Assembly: GCA_017512805.1 (NCBI GenBank)
Contig: JAFWES010000069.1
Location: 1 to 56,019, forward strand
Direction of reading: 5' to 3'
Origin: Clostridia bacterium
Lineage (GTDB): Bacteria > Bacillota > Clostridia > Christensenellales > Aristaeellaceae
DNA length: 56,019 bases
Part shown: positions 39,901 through 47,587 of the stretch, one piece after another
Layout of the letters: each line of letters starts with the position of its first letter
Position numbering within the stretch: position 1 is the first letter of the stretch
Position numbers and translations under genes: made by a program
Notes under the pieces: generated by a model
What the model saw: only the letters and a program-made list of their open reading frames with translations
Database searches by the model: none
What the model was told of the DNA's origin: nothing

Positions 39901-40541
39901 ATCCGGGCGTTTTTTGCCTGCTCCTCCAGGGGCTCCAGCCGGCGCTTCAGTTCATCCAGAATATCGTCCACCCGGGAAAGATTATCCAGCGTGTGAGCCA
40001 GCTTTTTATCCGCTTCTTCCTTGCGGGCCCGGAACTTGACGATGCCGGCGGCTTCCTCGAAAACCAGGCGCCGGTCCTCCCCCCTGCGGGACAGAATCTC
40101 ATCGATGCGGCCCTGACCGATGATGGAGTATCCTTCCTTTCCCACGCCGGTATCCCGGAAAAGGTCGATCACATCCTTCAGGCGGCAGGCGGAACGGTTC
40201 AGAAAGTATTCGCTGTCCCCTGAACGGTAGACCCGGCGGGTCACCATCACTTCGGCATAATCCAGGGGGAGGGCCCGATCCTCATTGTCAAAAACCAGGG
40301 AGACCTCACAGTAGGACAGAGGCTTGCGTTTCTGGGTGCCGTTAAAAATGACGTCCTGCATACTGGAACCCCGAAGCAGCCGGGCGCTTTGCTCCCCCAG
40401 AACCCAGCGGACGGCATCGCCGATATTGCTTTTGCCGGATCCGTTGGGGCCCACGATGGCCGTGATGCCTTCGTTGAGGACGATTTCTGTCCGCTGGGCG
40501 AAGGATTTAAAGCCGTAGAGTTCCAGTTTCTTCAGTCGCAT
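36975..40541 (-). CDS. smc: Chromosome partition protein SMC
   Basis: 1188 residues, normal length. Walker A 'GPNGSGKSN' (~33-41), first coiled coil (~165-490), hinge (~515-640, 'MSGVHGVLGQLIQVPQAYE'), second coiled coil, C-terminal ABC signature 'LLSGGERTLTAIA' and Walker B 'PFCILDEIEAALDDAN'. With ScpA and ScpB it compacts and segregates the chromosome. The ATG at 40541 gives the standard 'MRLKKLELYGFKSFA'; an upstream extension of the frame lacks conservation. GGGAGAA sits upstream. The 227-bp gap on its 5' side holds a TTCCGCC/GGCGGAA hairpin near 40730 and no gene. Confidence 0.97.
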   Translation of the reverse strand: MRLKKLELYGFKSFAQRTEIVLNEGITAIVGPNGSGKSNIGDAVRWVLGEQSARLLRGSSMQDVIFNGTQKRKPLSYCEVSLVFDNEDRALPLDYAEVMVTRRVYRSGDSEYFLNRSACRLKDVIDLFRDTGVGKEGYSIIGQGRIDEILSRRGEDRRLVFEEAAGIVKFRARKEEADKKLAHTLDNLSRVDDILDELKRRLEPLEEQAKNARIYLDLSAELKVLDLNLFLIRGGKMEAKLRDLDSDLQSMEAVLAQADQVLTEKADRRDALQRDIGDLEDKISDAHAAVMAGLEALHQAQDAVRRVEDRQIRRREDRERTEAEIAEAAARMEELALFYSDNESCREERARQLSEKEEALGAARRREENAHREEDTREEALEAQKAAVMDAMNRQAASENHQTRLKTMLSTMETRLGELTAACQDMKQEALQKENAVTEARRMLLAEEALQKEKAAAWQQATDRLNQSDAVLIAARQRYDQKLTVMRDMESRQKLLSEMSREMEGYAHSVKAAVRFAQERRMSGVHGVLGQLIQVPQAYETALDMVLGAQQQNIVTENEETAKQLIEHLRRNHLGRATFLPVSAIQPRLLTPQEREVLRMPGCLGVASEMVSCDPHFQGVVDNLLGRTVIAENLDAGIAIMRRGRHAFRLVTLQGDVMHSGGSMTGGSVSSRSVNLFSRERELKELTEKLSVGQSELEGLLSAMREGQREKDALKQETADRLEALHQQEIAVARETEHVQNAEADRDGHSLRLSETDAAREQLMESMLQIEEQLSMVSGDTEKTQLSREEMEKETARLQSLLQEARKEAEEAEAESLRLTLEVSDLRHEAETLLRDRERFAEEQSRMEKEQLRRRQELEAMAEREEADDAELVRLRGQAAVAEADQARREQITRSLEETRAIRQKDLKDVLSDMEGLHQSRARDMDKAHRLELSRSRTEGDLKALRDRIWNTYEVTESGAEEFRQTEGFNVAEADRRAARISSEIRALGVVNVKAVEEYAQTKARVDELTDQRQDLEKAEQDLRDLISRLLSQMETTFVENFNLLKGYFTETFQRLFGGGHAELILMDESDPLNCGIEINAQPPGKKLQLLSLLSGGERTLTAIAILFATLKLKPTPFCILDEIEAALDDANIGYFADYLVEYSKETQFVVVTHRKGTMERANALYGVAMEEQGVSKMVSVSLQDYQD

Positions 40542-40768
40542 GCGTTCTCCCGACAGGGCGGCAGGAGCCGCTCTGAGTCTCATTCTGAAAAGATTCGAGC
40601 TGTGAGGGGCGCGGTTCAGCCGGATCGGTTTCGCCGCGCGGAAGGGACGGGGATCCGTATTCCGAAGGGATGATCCTTCCGTCATGCGCTCCGCCCCTTG
40701 CGCATCCTTCCGCCGCAGGGCGGAAAGACAGGTTATCATAGCATATTTTCAGGCGAAAAGGAACAGAA

Positions 40769-43393
40769 TTATTGCTTTTCCAATGCTTTTCGCAGCGCTT
40801 CTGCCACCGGGGTCGGGCCTTTGGGACGCCGGTTGTTTTTTGCCAGAATATCCGCGATGGCGACCTGGGCCTGTTCCACTTCGCTCCTGAATTCCCGGGC
40901 GGAGACGCGGATGGCGCCGCCCCCCAGAATGATGATCTGCTCCAGGGCGTCGCTGGTGGCGACCCGGATCAGGCTCTCTTTCCGGTTGGCGATGCGGCGA
41001 ATGGTTTTCTCGATATAATTATCCGCGGTTTCCGCTTCTTTGGTATAGACCAGGTGGATTCCCTGAATGTCCTCCCGGTGTCCGGGGTTTCCGTGGACCT
41101 TGTAGGCGTCGAAGACCAGGATCAGCTCACAGGGGTGGAAGCCCAGATAGTTGGAAAGAATGTCGGTCAGGGCCTTACGGGCATCCTCCAGGCTGTCTTT
41201 GGCAAGAGCCTGCAGGTCCGGCCAGGCAAAGATGATGTTATATCCATCCACCAGCAGGTATTCGGTCTTCGGCGGATCAATCCGGATGATGCTGCCGTTG
41301 AGGGTGGTTGCATTCCGCGGAACAGGCGGCGGGCCGACAGCGGGCTCCTTCCGTTTGCCGTAGGTCCGTTCGAAAATCGCCTCCAGCTCCTTGTCCTCCG
41401 CGGCGGTTCCCCGGTAGGAGGAGCCTCCGCCCCCGGAGACGCTCTGGTGGACAGGATTGTTTGCGGTTCCCTGCGGTTCCGGCTGCAGGTGCATGTATCG
41501 GTCCGCCTCATCCCAGGGAACCACAAAGCCTGCTCCGTGGCTGCAAAAGACGGAATCCGGGCTGTTCTCCACGTCCCGAAGGGGATCGTAGCCCATATCA
41601 GCGATGATCCGCTCCGGATGGCCGCAGGGTTCGTAGCCCCGCAGACTCAACCCTAGCCGGCCCTGCCCCCGGGTATAGGAAATGACCTCCCGGGCGTAGT
41701 CCCGCAGGGCGGCGACCGGCGCGCAGCCGGTCAGAACCGCGTGATCCTCCAGGGAATCAGGGGGGTCAAAGCGGCCGCCCATCTGAGTCAGGTCGTTCAT
41801 GGCCCGGCCCACGCAGTCCGCGGGCAGCTCCAGGCGCAGGTCGTACCAGGGCTCCAGCAGCACGCTTTGAGCCTTCATCAGCCCCTGACGGACGGCCCGG
41901 TAGGTTGCCTGTCGGAAGTCCCCTCCCTCCGTGTGCTTCAGGTGGGCCCGTCCGGCGATCAGGGTGATCTTCAGATCGGTGACGGGGGAGCCGGTTAGCA
42001 CACCCAGGTGCGGTTTTTCCATCAAATGGGTCAGGATGAGCCGCTGCCAGTTCCGGTCCAGCTGATCCGTGGAACAGGCGGAGGCGAACCGAAGACCGCT
42101 GCCGGGGCTCCCGGGTTCCAGGAGCAGATGCACCTCCGCGTAATGCCGCAGGGGTTCGTAGTGGCCCGCGCCAAGCACGGGGGCGGCGATGGTCTCCCGG
42201 TACAGGATGCTGCCGGGGGAGAAGGAAACCTCCGCGCCGAAGCGGTCTTGCATCAGTCGGCGGAGAATATCCAGATGGACCTCGCCCATCAGCTGTACGT
42301 GGATTTCGCGCTTTTCCGCTTTCCAGACCACGTGCAGCTGGGGATCTTCCTCTTCCAGGAGACGGAACTGACGCAGAGCGGCAGAGGGATCGCTGCCGGG
42401 AGAAAGCAGCACCCGGTAGGTAAAAACGGGAGTCATCAGCGGGGAAGGCGCGCTTTGCTCCGCTCCCAGCCCGTCCCCGGCCCGGGTGTCCACCGGCCCG
42501 GTGACCGCGCAAACGTCCCCTGCGGAAACTTCTTCCGCCAGACGGTATTTCTGCCCGCTGTAAAGGCGGATCTGGTTGATCTTTTCTTCCCCGGCCCTTC
42601 CGGGGAGCAGGGTTTTGACCTTCAGACGGCCGCCGGTGATTCGCATCCAGGTCAGCCGGACCCCCTGGGGATCATGGCTGATTTTGTAGACTCTGGCGCC
42701 GAAAACGTTGGTTCGGATCGGAAGGGGAATCAGCGTGCGGATCCCTTCCAGCAGGGCCTCAATCCCCTGGGTTTTCAGGGCGCTGCCGAAAAAACAGGGA
42801 AAAAGCTTCCGTTCCGACACCAGAGAAGAAAGCAGCGCCGGGGGAATGTCCCCCGCGGACAGAAACGCATCCATGGCTTCCTCTCCGCAGAGCGCGGCTT
42901 CTTCCATGGCTCCGGGAGCGGAAAGATCCACACATCCGTCCCCCAGATGCCTGCGAATGTCCTCCATCAGGGCTTTGCGGCTGACGCCGGGCTGATCCAT
43001 TTTATTGACGAAAAGCAGGGTGGGCACCCGGTAGGCCCGAAGCAGCCGCCACAGGGTTTCCGTATGGCCCTGGACCCCGTCGGCGCCGGAGATCACCAGC
43101 ACCGCCGCGTCCAGCACGGAAAGGGTGCGCTCCATTTCGCTGGAAAAATCCACATGTCCCGGCGTATCCATCAGGGTCAGCCGCAGGTCCTTCCATTCCA
43201 GCTCCGCCTGCTTGGAAAAGATGGTAATGCCCCGTTCCCGCTCCTGGGGATCCGTGTCCAGAAAGGCATCCCCGTGATCCACCCGGCCAAGCTTCCGCAG
43301 CTGACCGCAAACGTAGAGCAGCGCTTCGCTGAGGGTGGTCTTTCCCGCGTCCACATGCGCGACCAGGCCAAGAACCAGATGATGATCCGCCAT
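40769..43393 (-). CDS. TetM/EF-G-like ribosomal GTPase fused to a Rae1/YacP-type NYN ribonuclease domain
   Basis: 874 residues. N-terminal translational GTPase: G1 'AHVDAGKTT' (~12-20), G3 'DTPGHVDF', G4 'NKMD', followed by EF-G domains II to V of the tetracycline-protection (TetM) type to ~residue 650. A low-complexity linker (Gly/Ser, Pro) precedes a NYN domain at ~710-855: 'LLVDGYNIIFAWPDL', 'DARKALTDIL', 'LILVFDAYKV', 'TKEAETADNYIE' and 'VATSDALEQIIILGGGAI', which match YacP/Rae1, the ribosomal A-site mRNA endonuclease of Bacillus. Strong AAAGGAGG before the ATG. A GTPase that enters the A-site joined to an A-site RNase suggests a ribosome-rescue or mRNA-cleavage factor rather than drug resistance (inference). 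Confidence 0.92.
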   Translation of the reverse strand: MADHHLVLGLVAHVDAGKTTLSEALLYVCGQLRKLGRVDHGDAFLDTDPQERERGITIFSKQAELEWKDLRLTLMDTPGHVDFSSEMERTLSVLDAAVLVISGADGVQGHTETLWRLLRAYRVPTLLFVNKMDQPGVSRKALMEDIRRHLGDGCVDLSAPGAMEEAALCGEEAMDAFLSAGDIPPALLSSLVSERKLFPCFFGSALKTQGIEALLEGIRTLIPLPIRTNVFGARVYKISHDPQGVRLTWMRITGGRLKVKTLLPGRAGEEKINQIRLYSGQKYRLAEEVSAGDVCAVTGPVDTRAGDGLGAEQSAPSPLMTPVFTYRVLLSPGSDPSAALRQFRLLEEEDPQLHVVWKAEKREIHVQLMGEVHLDILRRLMQDRFGAEVSFSPGSILYRETIAAPVLGAGHYEPLRHYAEVHLLLEPGSPGSGLRFASACSTDQLDRNWQRLILTHLMEKPHLGVLTGSPVTDLKITLIAGRAHLKHTEGGDFRQATYRAVRQGLMKAQSVLLEPWYDLRLELPADCVGRAMNDLTQMGGRFDPPDSLEDHAVLTGCAPVAALRDYAREVISYTRGQGRLGLSLRGYEPCGHPERIIADMGYDPLRDVENSPDSVFCSHGAGFVVPWDEADRYMHLQPEPQGTANNPVHQSVSGGGGSSYRGTAAEDKELEAIFERTYGKRKEPAVGPPPVPRNATTLNGSIIRIDPPKTEYLLVDGYNIIFAWPDLQALAKDSLEDARKALTDILSNYLGFHPCELILVFDAYKVHGNPGHREDIQGIHLVYTKEAETADNYIEKTIRRIANRKESLIRVATSDALEQIIILGGGAIRVSAREFRSEVEQAQVAIADILAKNNRRPKGPTPVAEALRKALEKQ

Positions 43394-43526
43394 GGGAGGA
43401 CCTCCTTTCGCAGCGTCCGCGGACGCATATACCGCAGCCCGGCGGCTCAGCCGCGCCGTTCGGACCGATTCAGGGGAAAGTATACCATAATCTGCCCCCG
43501 GGAGAAAAGGCCGAGAAAAGCCGAAT

Positions 43527-43555
43527 TTGACATTTATACAGTCCTGTGGTAAAGT
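43527..43555 (+). promoter_or_regulatory. Promoter of scfA
   Basis: Perfect TTGACA (43527-43532), 17-bp spacer ending TGG, then TAAAGT (43550-43555): an extended -10 promoter about 30 bp before the scfA ATG region. Confidence 0.8.
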
Positions 43556-43590
43556 AAGCAGGAAATTTGATGATTGAAGGGGGCTTTCCC

Positions 43591-43743
43591 ATGGAACACA
43601 TTCAGACCCTGAACACCCGGAACCTGTGCGAGAGCGCGAAGAACGGCGGATGCGGCGAATGCCAGACGTCCTGCCAGTCCGCCTGCAAGACCAGCTGCGG
43701 CATCGCGAATCAGCAGTGCGAAAACAAAGCTGAGGCGAAGTAA
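43591..43743 (+). CDS. scfA: SCIFF ribosomal peptide precursor (six-cysteine-in-forty-five type)
   Basis: 50 residues, opening 'MEHIQTLNTRNLCESA' and rich in cysteine: C13, C21, C24, C28, C32, C36 and C43, seven in all. The Cys-rich core 'GGCGECQTSCQSACKTSC' is the near-invariant SCIFF signature. In this family the maturase ScfB joins Cys sulfurs to neighbouring residues, forming thioether rings. SCIFF is nearly universal in Clostridia and its role is not known. GAAGGGGG precedes the ATG. A strong terminator follows, then scfB. Confidence 0.97.
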   Translation: MEHIQTLNTRNLCESAKNGGCGECQTSCQSACKTSCGIANQQCENKAEAK

Positions 43744-43765
43744 CAGATATCCAGGAACGAAAACG

Positions 43766-43787
43766 GCCGCCTTCGGGCGGCTTTTTT
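43766..43787 (+). terminator. Terminator/attenuator between scfA and scfB
   Basis: GCCGCC and GGCGGC close a TTCG tetraloop and are followed by six Ts. Partial read-through would give much more precursor mRNA than maturase mRNA. Confidence 0.92.
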
Positions 43788-43836
43788 CGACCGGGGATTT
43801 CCCGCCGGGAGGGATCCCGGGGAAAGAGAGGGACGC

Positions 43837-45228
43837 ATGATTCATCAGTATAAAATGGATGGGCTGAACATCGTGCTGGACGTTTGCTCCGGTGGGGTGC
43901 ACCTGGTGGATGAAATCGCCTACGATATGATTGCCCTGTATGAGAGGGAAGGCCGGGAGGCGATCCTGAAGGCCATGCTGGAGCGCTTCGGCGGCCGGGA
44001 GGACGTGACGGAAGCGGACCTGGCCCAATGCTATGACGAGATTACGGCCCTGAAGGAATCCGGTCAGCTGTTTTCCGAGGATTCCTTTGAGCCCATGGCC
44101 GGGGCGCTGAAACAACGGACAAGCGGCGTGGTGAAGGCGCTTTGTCTGCACGTAGCCCATACCTGCAATCTGAACTGTTCCTACTGCTTCGCCAGCCAGG
44201 GCAAGTATCATGGGGACCGGGCGCTCATGTCCTTTGAAACGGGAAAGCGGGCCCTGGATTTCCTGATGGACCACTCCGGCAGCCGGCATCATCTGGAGGT
44301 GGATTTCTTCGGGGGGGAGCCGCTGATGAATTTCCAGGTGGTGAAGGATCTGGTAGCCTATGCCCGATCCGTGGAAAAGGAGCGGGGCAAGCAGTTCCGC
44401 TTTACGCTGACCACCAACGGGATGCTGATTGATGACGATGTCATCGACTTTGCCAACCGGGAGTGCAGCAATGTGGTGCTGAGCCTGGACGGGCGCAAGG
44501 AGATTCACGACCGGTTCCGGGTGGACTACGCGGGGAAGGGCAGCTGGGAGAAGATCGTCCCGAAATTCCGGAAACTGGTGGAAGCGCGGGGCGGAAAAAA
44601 CTATTATATGCGGGGCACCTTTACCCATGCCAACCCGGATTTTCTCAAGGACGTGCAGACCATGCTGGATCTGGGGTTCCGGGAGCTGAGCATGGAGCCT
44701 GTGGTTTGCGCGGAGGGGGATCCTTCCGCCCTGACGGAGGAGGATCTGCCCATCGTCATGAAGCAGTACGAGGATCTGGCGCGGCTGCTGGTGAAAAAGC
44801 GCAGGGAAGGGGATCCCTTTACGTTCTATCATTATATGATCGACCTGAGCGGTGGGCCCTGTGTATACAAGAGAATTTCCGGATGCGGGTCCGGGACGGA
44901 ATATATGGCGGTGACCCCCTGGGGGGATCTGTATCCCTGCCATCAGTTCGTAGGGGAGGAAGCCTTTAAGCTGGGGGACGTGTGGAACGGAGTGACCAAT
45001 ACGGCGGTGCGGGAGGATTTTGCCGCCTGCAACGTGTATGCCCGGGAGGAATGCAGGACCTGCTGGGCACGGCTGTATTGCTCGGGCGGATGCGCCGCCA
45101 ACGCATATCACGCGACAGGGTCGGTGCGCGGGGTGTACAAAACCGGATGTGAACTGTTCCGCAAGCGGATGGAATGCGCCATATGGGCGGAAGCCATGAA
45201 ATCAGGGGGGCAGGAAAAACATGCGTAA
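43837..45228 (+). CDS. scfB: SCIFF maturase, radical SAM/SPASM thioether synthase
   Basis: 463 residues. An N-terminal RiPP-recognition region (~1-90) begins 'MIHQYKMDGLNIVLDV'. The radical SAM cluster motif C110-x3-C114-x2-C117 is in 'HTCNLNCSYC', followed by 'DFFGGEPLMNF'. The C-terminal SPASM domain binds extra Fe-S clusters through 'CGSGTEYMAVTPWGDLYPCH' and 'CRTCWARLYCSGGCAANA'. Modifies the scfA peptide. Located 93 bases after scfA past a terminator. The stop overlaps the next ATG by 8 bases. Confidence 0.97.
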   Translation: MIHQYKMDGLNIVLDVCSGGVHLVDEIAYDMIALYEREGREAILKAMLERFGGREDVTEADLAQCYDEITALKESGQLFSEDSFEPMAGALKQRTSGVVKALCLHVAHTCNLNCSYCFASQGKYHGDRALMSFETGKRALDFLMDHSGSRHHLEVDFFGGEPLMNFQVVKDLVAYARSVEKERGKQFRFTLTTNGMLIDDDVIDFANRECSNVVLSLDGRKEIHDRFRVDYAGKGSWEKIVPKFRKLVEARGGKNYYMRGTFTHANPDFLKDVQTMLDLGFRELSMEPVVCAEGDPSALTEEDLPIVMKQYEDLARLLVKKRREGDPFTFYHYMIDLSGGPCVYKRISGCGSGTEYMAVTPWGDLYPCHQFVGEEAFKLGDVWNGVTNTAVREDFAACNVYAREECRTCWARLYCSGGCAANAYHATGSVRGVYKTGCELFRKRMECAIWAEAMKSGGQEKHA

Positions 45229-46186
45229 ATGGCTGCTGCTGCTTTGCCTCCTTCTGCTGCTGCCGTCAGCGCGCGGAATCGCAGAGCAGGCGGAGGAAAC
45301 CATTCCGGCGGAACCGATGGAATCGTCAGCGGCCCCGGCCACGACGGACGAAGCCGCCCTTCCGCCCCTGGAATACGCGCAATTTACACACAGGGCCTAT
45401 CGGTCCTACGACTCCGAGACCCTGAAATACAAAATCGAGACGTTCAAGATCAAAGGGCGCCGCTGCTTTTTGGTGAAGCTGTGGATGCAGGATCCGGGAA
45501 AACAGATCAAAAAGGCCACGGCGGAATGGAAAAGGAACATTCAGCTGCCCTCCGCCATGGCCAAGAAGGTGGAAGGGGCGGCCCTGGTCATTAACGGCAG
45601 CGGATACGTGAGCCCCACCTATCCCTGGATTCCGGAGAATTATCCCGGCACCGGGAAGGACTATTATTACACCCCTCTGGGCTCCGTCACCGTCACCGAC
45701 GGAGAAGTGTACCGGAACCTGGAGGGCGTCCCCTATTACGGACTGACCCTGGAAGAAGACGGGCTGCACATGTATGCGGGGGAGGAGAATGAAAAAGTGC
45801 TGGCGAGGAGCCCCACCCAGACCTGGAGTTTTTATGTCCAGTGCCCCATGCAGCTGGACGGGGAAGTTCTGACGCCGCAGGACTGGGACTTTGCGGGCCG
45901 GAGAGCCCGGCGGACGGTCATCGGAAAGGTGGACCGCAACAATTACCTGATCCTCTCAGTCACCAATGAGGGGGGCGACGGTTTGACCCTGCACGAAGTC
46001 AACGACTTCTTCCTGAAATATTTCGAGACCGAATGGGTCTACAATCTGGACGGCGGCCCCTCTACGGCGCTGCTGGCCCGCAAAGCGGGCAAAAAAAAGC
46101 TGACCGCCATCGCCGGGGGCGCCGCAAAGGACGCTGATATCATGGCTTTTGTGGAGCTGACGGCGGCGGAACAGATCGGGGAGTGA
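45221..46186 (+). CDS. Exported phosphodiester glycosidase (NAGPA domain)
   Basis: 321 residues. A cleavable signal peptide ('LLLLCLLLLLPSARG') and a Pro/Ala linker precede a NAGPA domain (~90-310) with 'GAALVINGSGY' and the family signature 'VYNLDGGPSTALLARK'. Bacterial members are thought to act on sugar-phosphodiester bonds in wall or capsule polymers. Overlaps scfB by 8 bases, so it is translated from the same mRNA; a link to SCIFF function is possible but unproven. Confidence 0.87.
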   Translation: MRKWLLLLCLLLLLPSARGIAEQAEETIPAEPMESSAAPATTDEAALPPLEYAQFTHRAYRSYDSETLKYKIETFKIKGRRCFLVKLWMQDPGKQIKKATAEWKRNIQLPSAMAKKVEGAALVINGSGYVSPTYPWIPENYPGTGKDYYYTPLGSVTVTDGEVYRNLEGVPYYGLTLEEDGLHMYAGEENEKVLARSPTQTWSFYVQCPMQLDGEVLTPQDWDFAGRRARRTVIGKVDRNNYLILSVTNEGGDGLTLHEVNDFFLKYFETEWVYNLDGGPSTALLARKAGKKKLTAIAGGAAKDADIMAFVELTAAEQIGE

Positions 46187-46198
46187 CGAGACCGCACC

Positions 46199-47143
46199 AT
46201 GAGGGGGATGGAACTCTGTCGGAGATACTGGGAGAATTACGGGCGGGAAATGCTGAGCCGGGATTTCCCGGAGATCGCGGGAACGGTTGCAGCGGGCCTT
46301 TGCGGCAGCGGCAGCGAGGTACTGGGATACGATGACGAAATATCCCGGGATCATGACTTTGAACCGGGGTTCTGCCTGTTCCTGCCGGGAGAGAACGAGG
46401 TGGACCGGCGGACGGCCTTTCGGCTGGAACGCGCTTACGCGAAGCTGCCGGCAGCGTTTGAGGGATGCGCGCGGGCGAGGATCTCTCCGGTGGGCGGAAG
46501 CCGGCACGGCGTGATCCGCCTGGGGGACTTTTTGCGGGAAAAAACCGGTCGGGAAGACGGAGAGATGACCCTGCGGGACTGGATGACCGTTCCGGAACAG
46601 AACCTGCTGGAAGCGACGGGCGGGGAAATCTGGATGGATGAAAGCGGCGTTTTCACCGGCATCCGGGAGAGGCTTTCCTTCTTCCCGGAGGATATCCGGC
46701 TGCGGAAGCTGAGCGGGGAGCTGCTAATCCTGAATCAGAGCGGACAGTATAATTATCGCCGATGCCTGAACCATGGGGAGAAGGGAGCGGCGATGCTGGC
46801 GGTTCATACCTTTGTCCGGGCGGGGCTGCACGCGCTTCATCTGATGGAAGGGAAATACATGCCCTATTACAAATGGGCGTTTCGGTCCCTGCGGGAGATG
46901 GGGATGGGCCGGGCGCAGCAGGCAGAACGCCTGGAACGCATTCTGTACGGCGGAGCGGATGAGGACGCCCTGGAGGACCGTGAATTCGCCATGGCGGATT
47001 TTTGCCAGGATGTGGCGGAGGAGCTGCGGGACCGGGGGCTGTCGGAAGCGTCCTGCTGCGATATGGAACAGCACGCCTACGCCGTGGCGGACCATATCAC
47101 GGATCCTGAGATCCGCAACATGCATATTCTGTCCGGAATCTGA
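46199..47143 (+). CDS. DUF4037 protein (nucleotidyltransferase-like)
   Basis: 314 residues. An N-terminal nucleotidyltransferase-fold pattern, 'GSGSEVLGYDDEISRDHDF' (~residues 36-54), is followed by the DUF4037 helical region ('QYNYRRCLNHGEKGAA' and the 'YMPYYKWAFRSL' block). The GS...D-x-D arrangement fits a kanamycin-nucleotidyltransferase-like active site; substrate unknown. It starts 12 bases after the NAGPA gene and is likely the last gene of the scf transcript. Confidence 0.82.
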   Translation: MRGMELCRRYWENYGREMLSRDFPEIAGTVAAGLCGSGSEVLGYDDEISRDHDFEPGFCLFLPGENEVDRRTAFRLERAYAKLPAAFEGCARARISPVGGSRHGVIRLGDFLREKTGREDGEMTLRDWMTVPEQNLLEATGGEIWMDESGVFTGIRERLSFFPEDIRLRKLSGELLILNQSGQYNYRRCLNHGEKGAAMLAVHTFVRAGLHALHLMEGKYMPYYKWAFRSLREMGMGRAQQAERLERILYGGADEDALEDREFAMADFCQDVAEELRDRGLSEASCCDMEQHAYAVADHITDPEIRNMHILSGI

Positions 47144-47275
47144 AAAGAGATCGTCCAGCGCGTTCCTTCCGCGGTGACGGCCAGGCGTTCTGCTTTGGGA
47201 GGGATGCGGTCTCTGCGCTTTCAGGACTGAACAGCCGACTCAGCTTTGTGGCCGAGAGCGAGGCGGAGTCGTTAC

Positions 47276-47293
47276 AACAGCCGCTGTTTTTAT
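47276..47293 (+). terminator. Weak terminator after DUF4037 gene
   Basis: AACAG-CCG-CTGTT followed by TTTATT. The stem is only five base pairs. The rest of the gap 47144-47275 shows no gene. Confidence 0.35.
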
Positions 47294-47305
47294 TCTGTGT
47301 TTATA

Positions 47306-47335
47306 TTGACGGTTTCCCATGGAAACCGTTATAAT
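47306..47335 (+). promoter_or_regulatory. Promoter with a perfect operator dyad filling the spacer
   Basis: TTGACG (47306-47311) and TATAAT (47330-47335) are 18 bp apart. A perfect 21-bp inverted repeat (arm ACGGTTTCC, centre CAT) occupies 47309-47329, almost exactly the spacer. It drives the oxidoreductase operon, whose first ATG is at 47371 behind AAGGAGG. A protein on this dyad would occlude or distort the promoter. Confidence 0.85.
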
Positions 47336-47370
47336 ACAAAGAAACCCAAAGAAGGAGGCGGATTCAAGCA

Positions 47371-47574
47371 ATGGCTCAGTTGACCATCGCCCGGGAAATC
47401 TGCAAAGGTTGCGGGCTCTGCGCCGACGTATGCCCGAAACAGATCCTGGCGCTCAGCAAAGAGATCAATTCCAAAGGCTACCATCCCATTGCCGTGACTG
47501 ATCAGAGCAAGTGCATCGGCTGTGCTTTCTGCGCGCGGATGTGCCCCGACGCCGTGATCAGGGTCGAGAAGTAA
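47371..47574 (+). CDS. 2[4Fe-4S] ferredoxin-type delta subunit of 2-oxoacid:ferredoxin oxidoreductase
   Basis: 67 residues with two C-x2-C-x2-C-x3-C cluster motifs ('CKGCGLCADVCP' and 'CIGCAFCARMCP'). Carries electrons from the TPP site to ferredoxin. First gene of the four-gene operon with AAGGAGG before its ATG; the alpha subunit follows after 13 bases. Confidence 0.95.
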   Translation: MAQLTIAREICKGCGLCADVCPKQILALSKEINSKGYHPIAVTDQSKCIGCAFCARMCPDAVIRVEK

Positions 47575-47587
47575 AGGAGTGTTTACC

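Noticed and set aside
36975-40739. Longer SMC N-terminus starting at 40739
   Set aside because: The extra 66 residues are basic, unconserved and lack a ribosome-binding site; the standard SMC start is at 40541.
40769-43393. Acquired tetracycline-resistance gene
   Set aside because: The GTPase is fused to a NYN domain, matches surrounding base composition and has no mobile-element context; resistance cannot be claimed from similarity.
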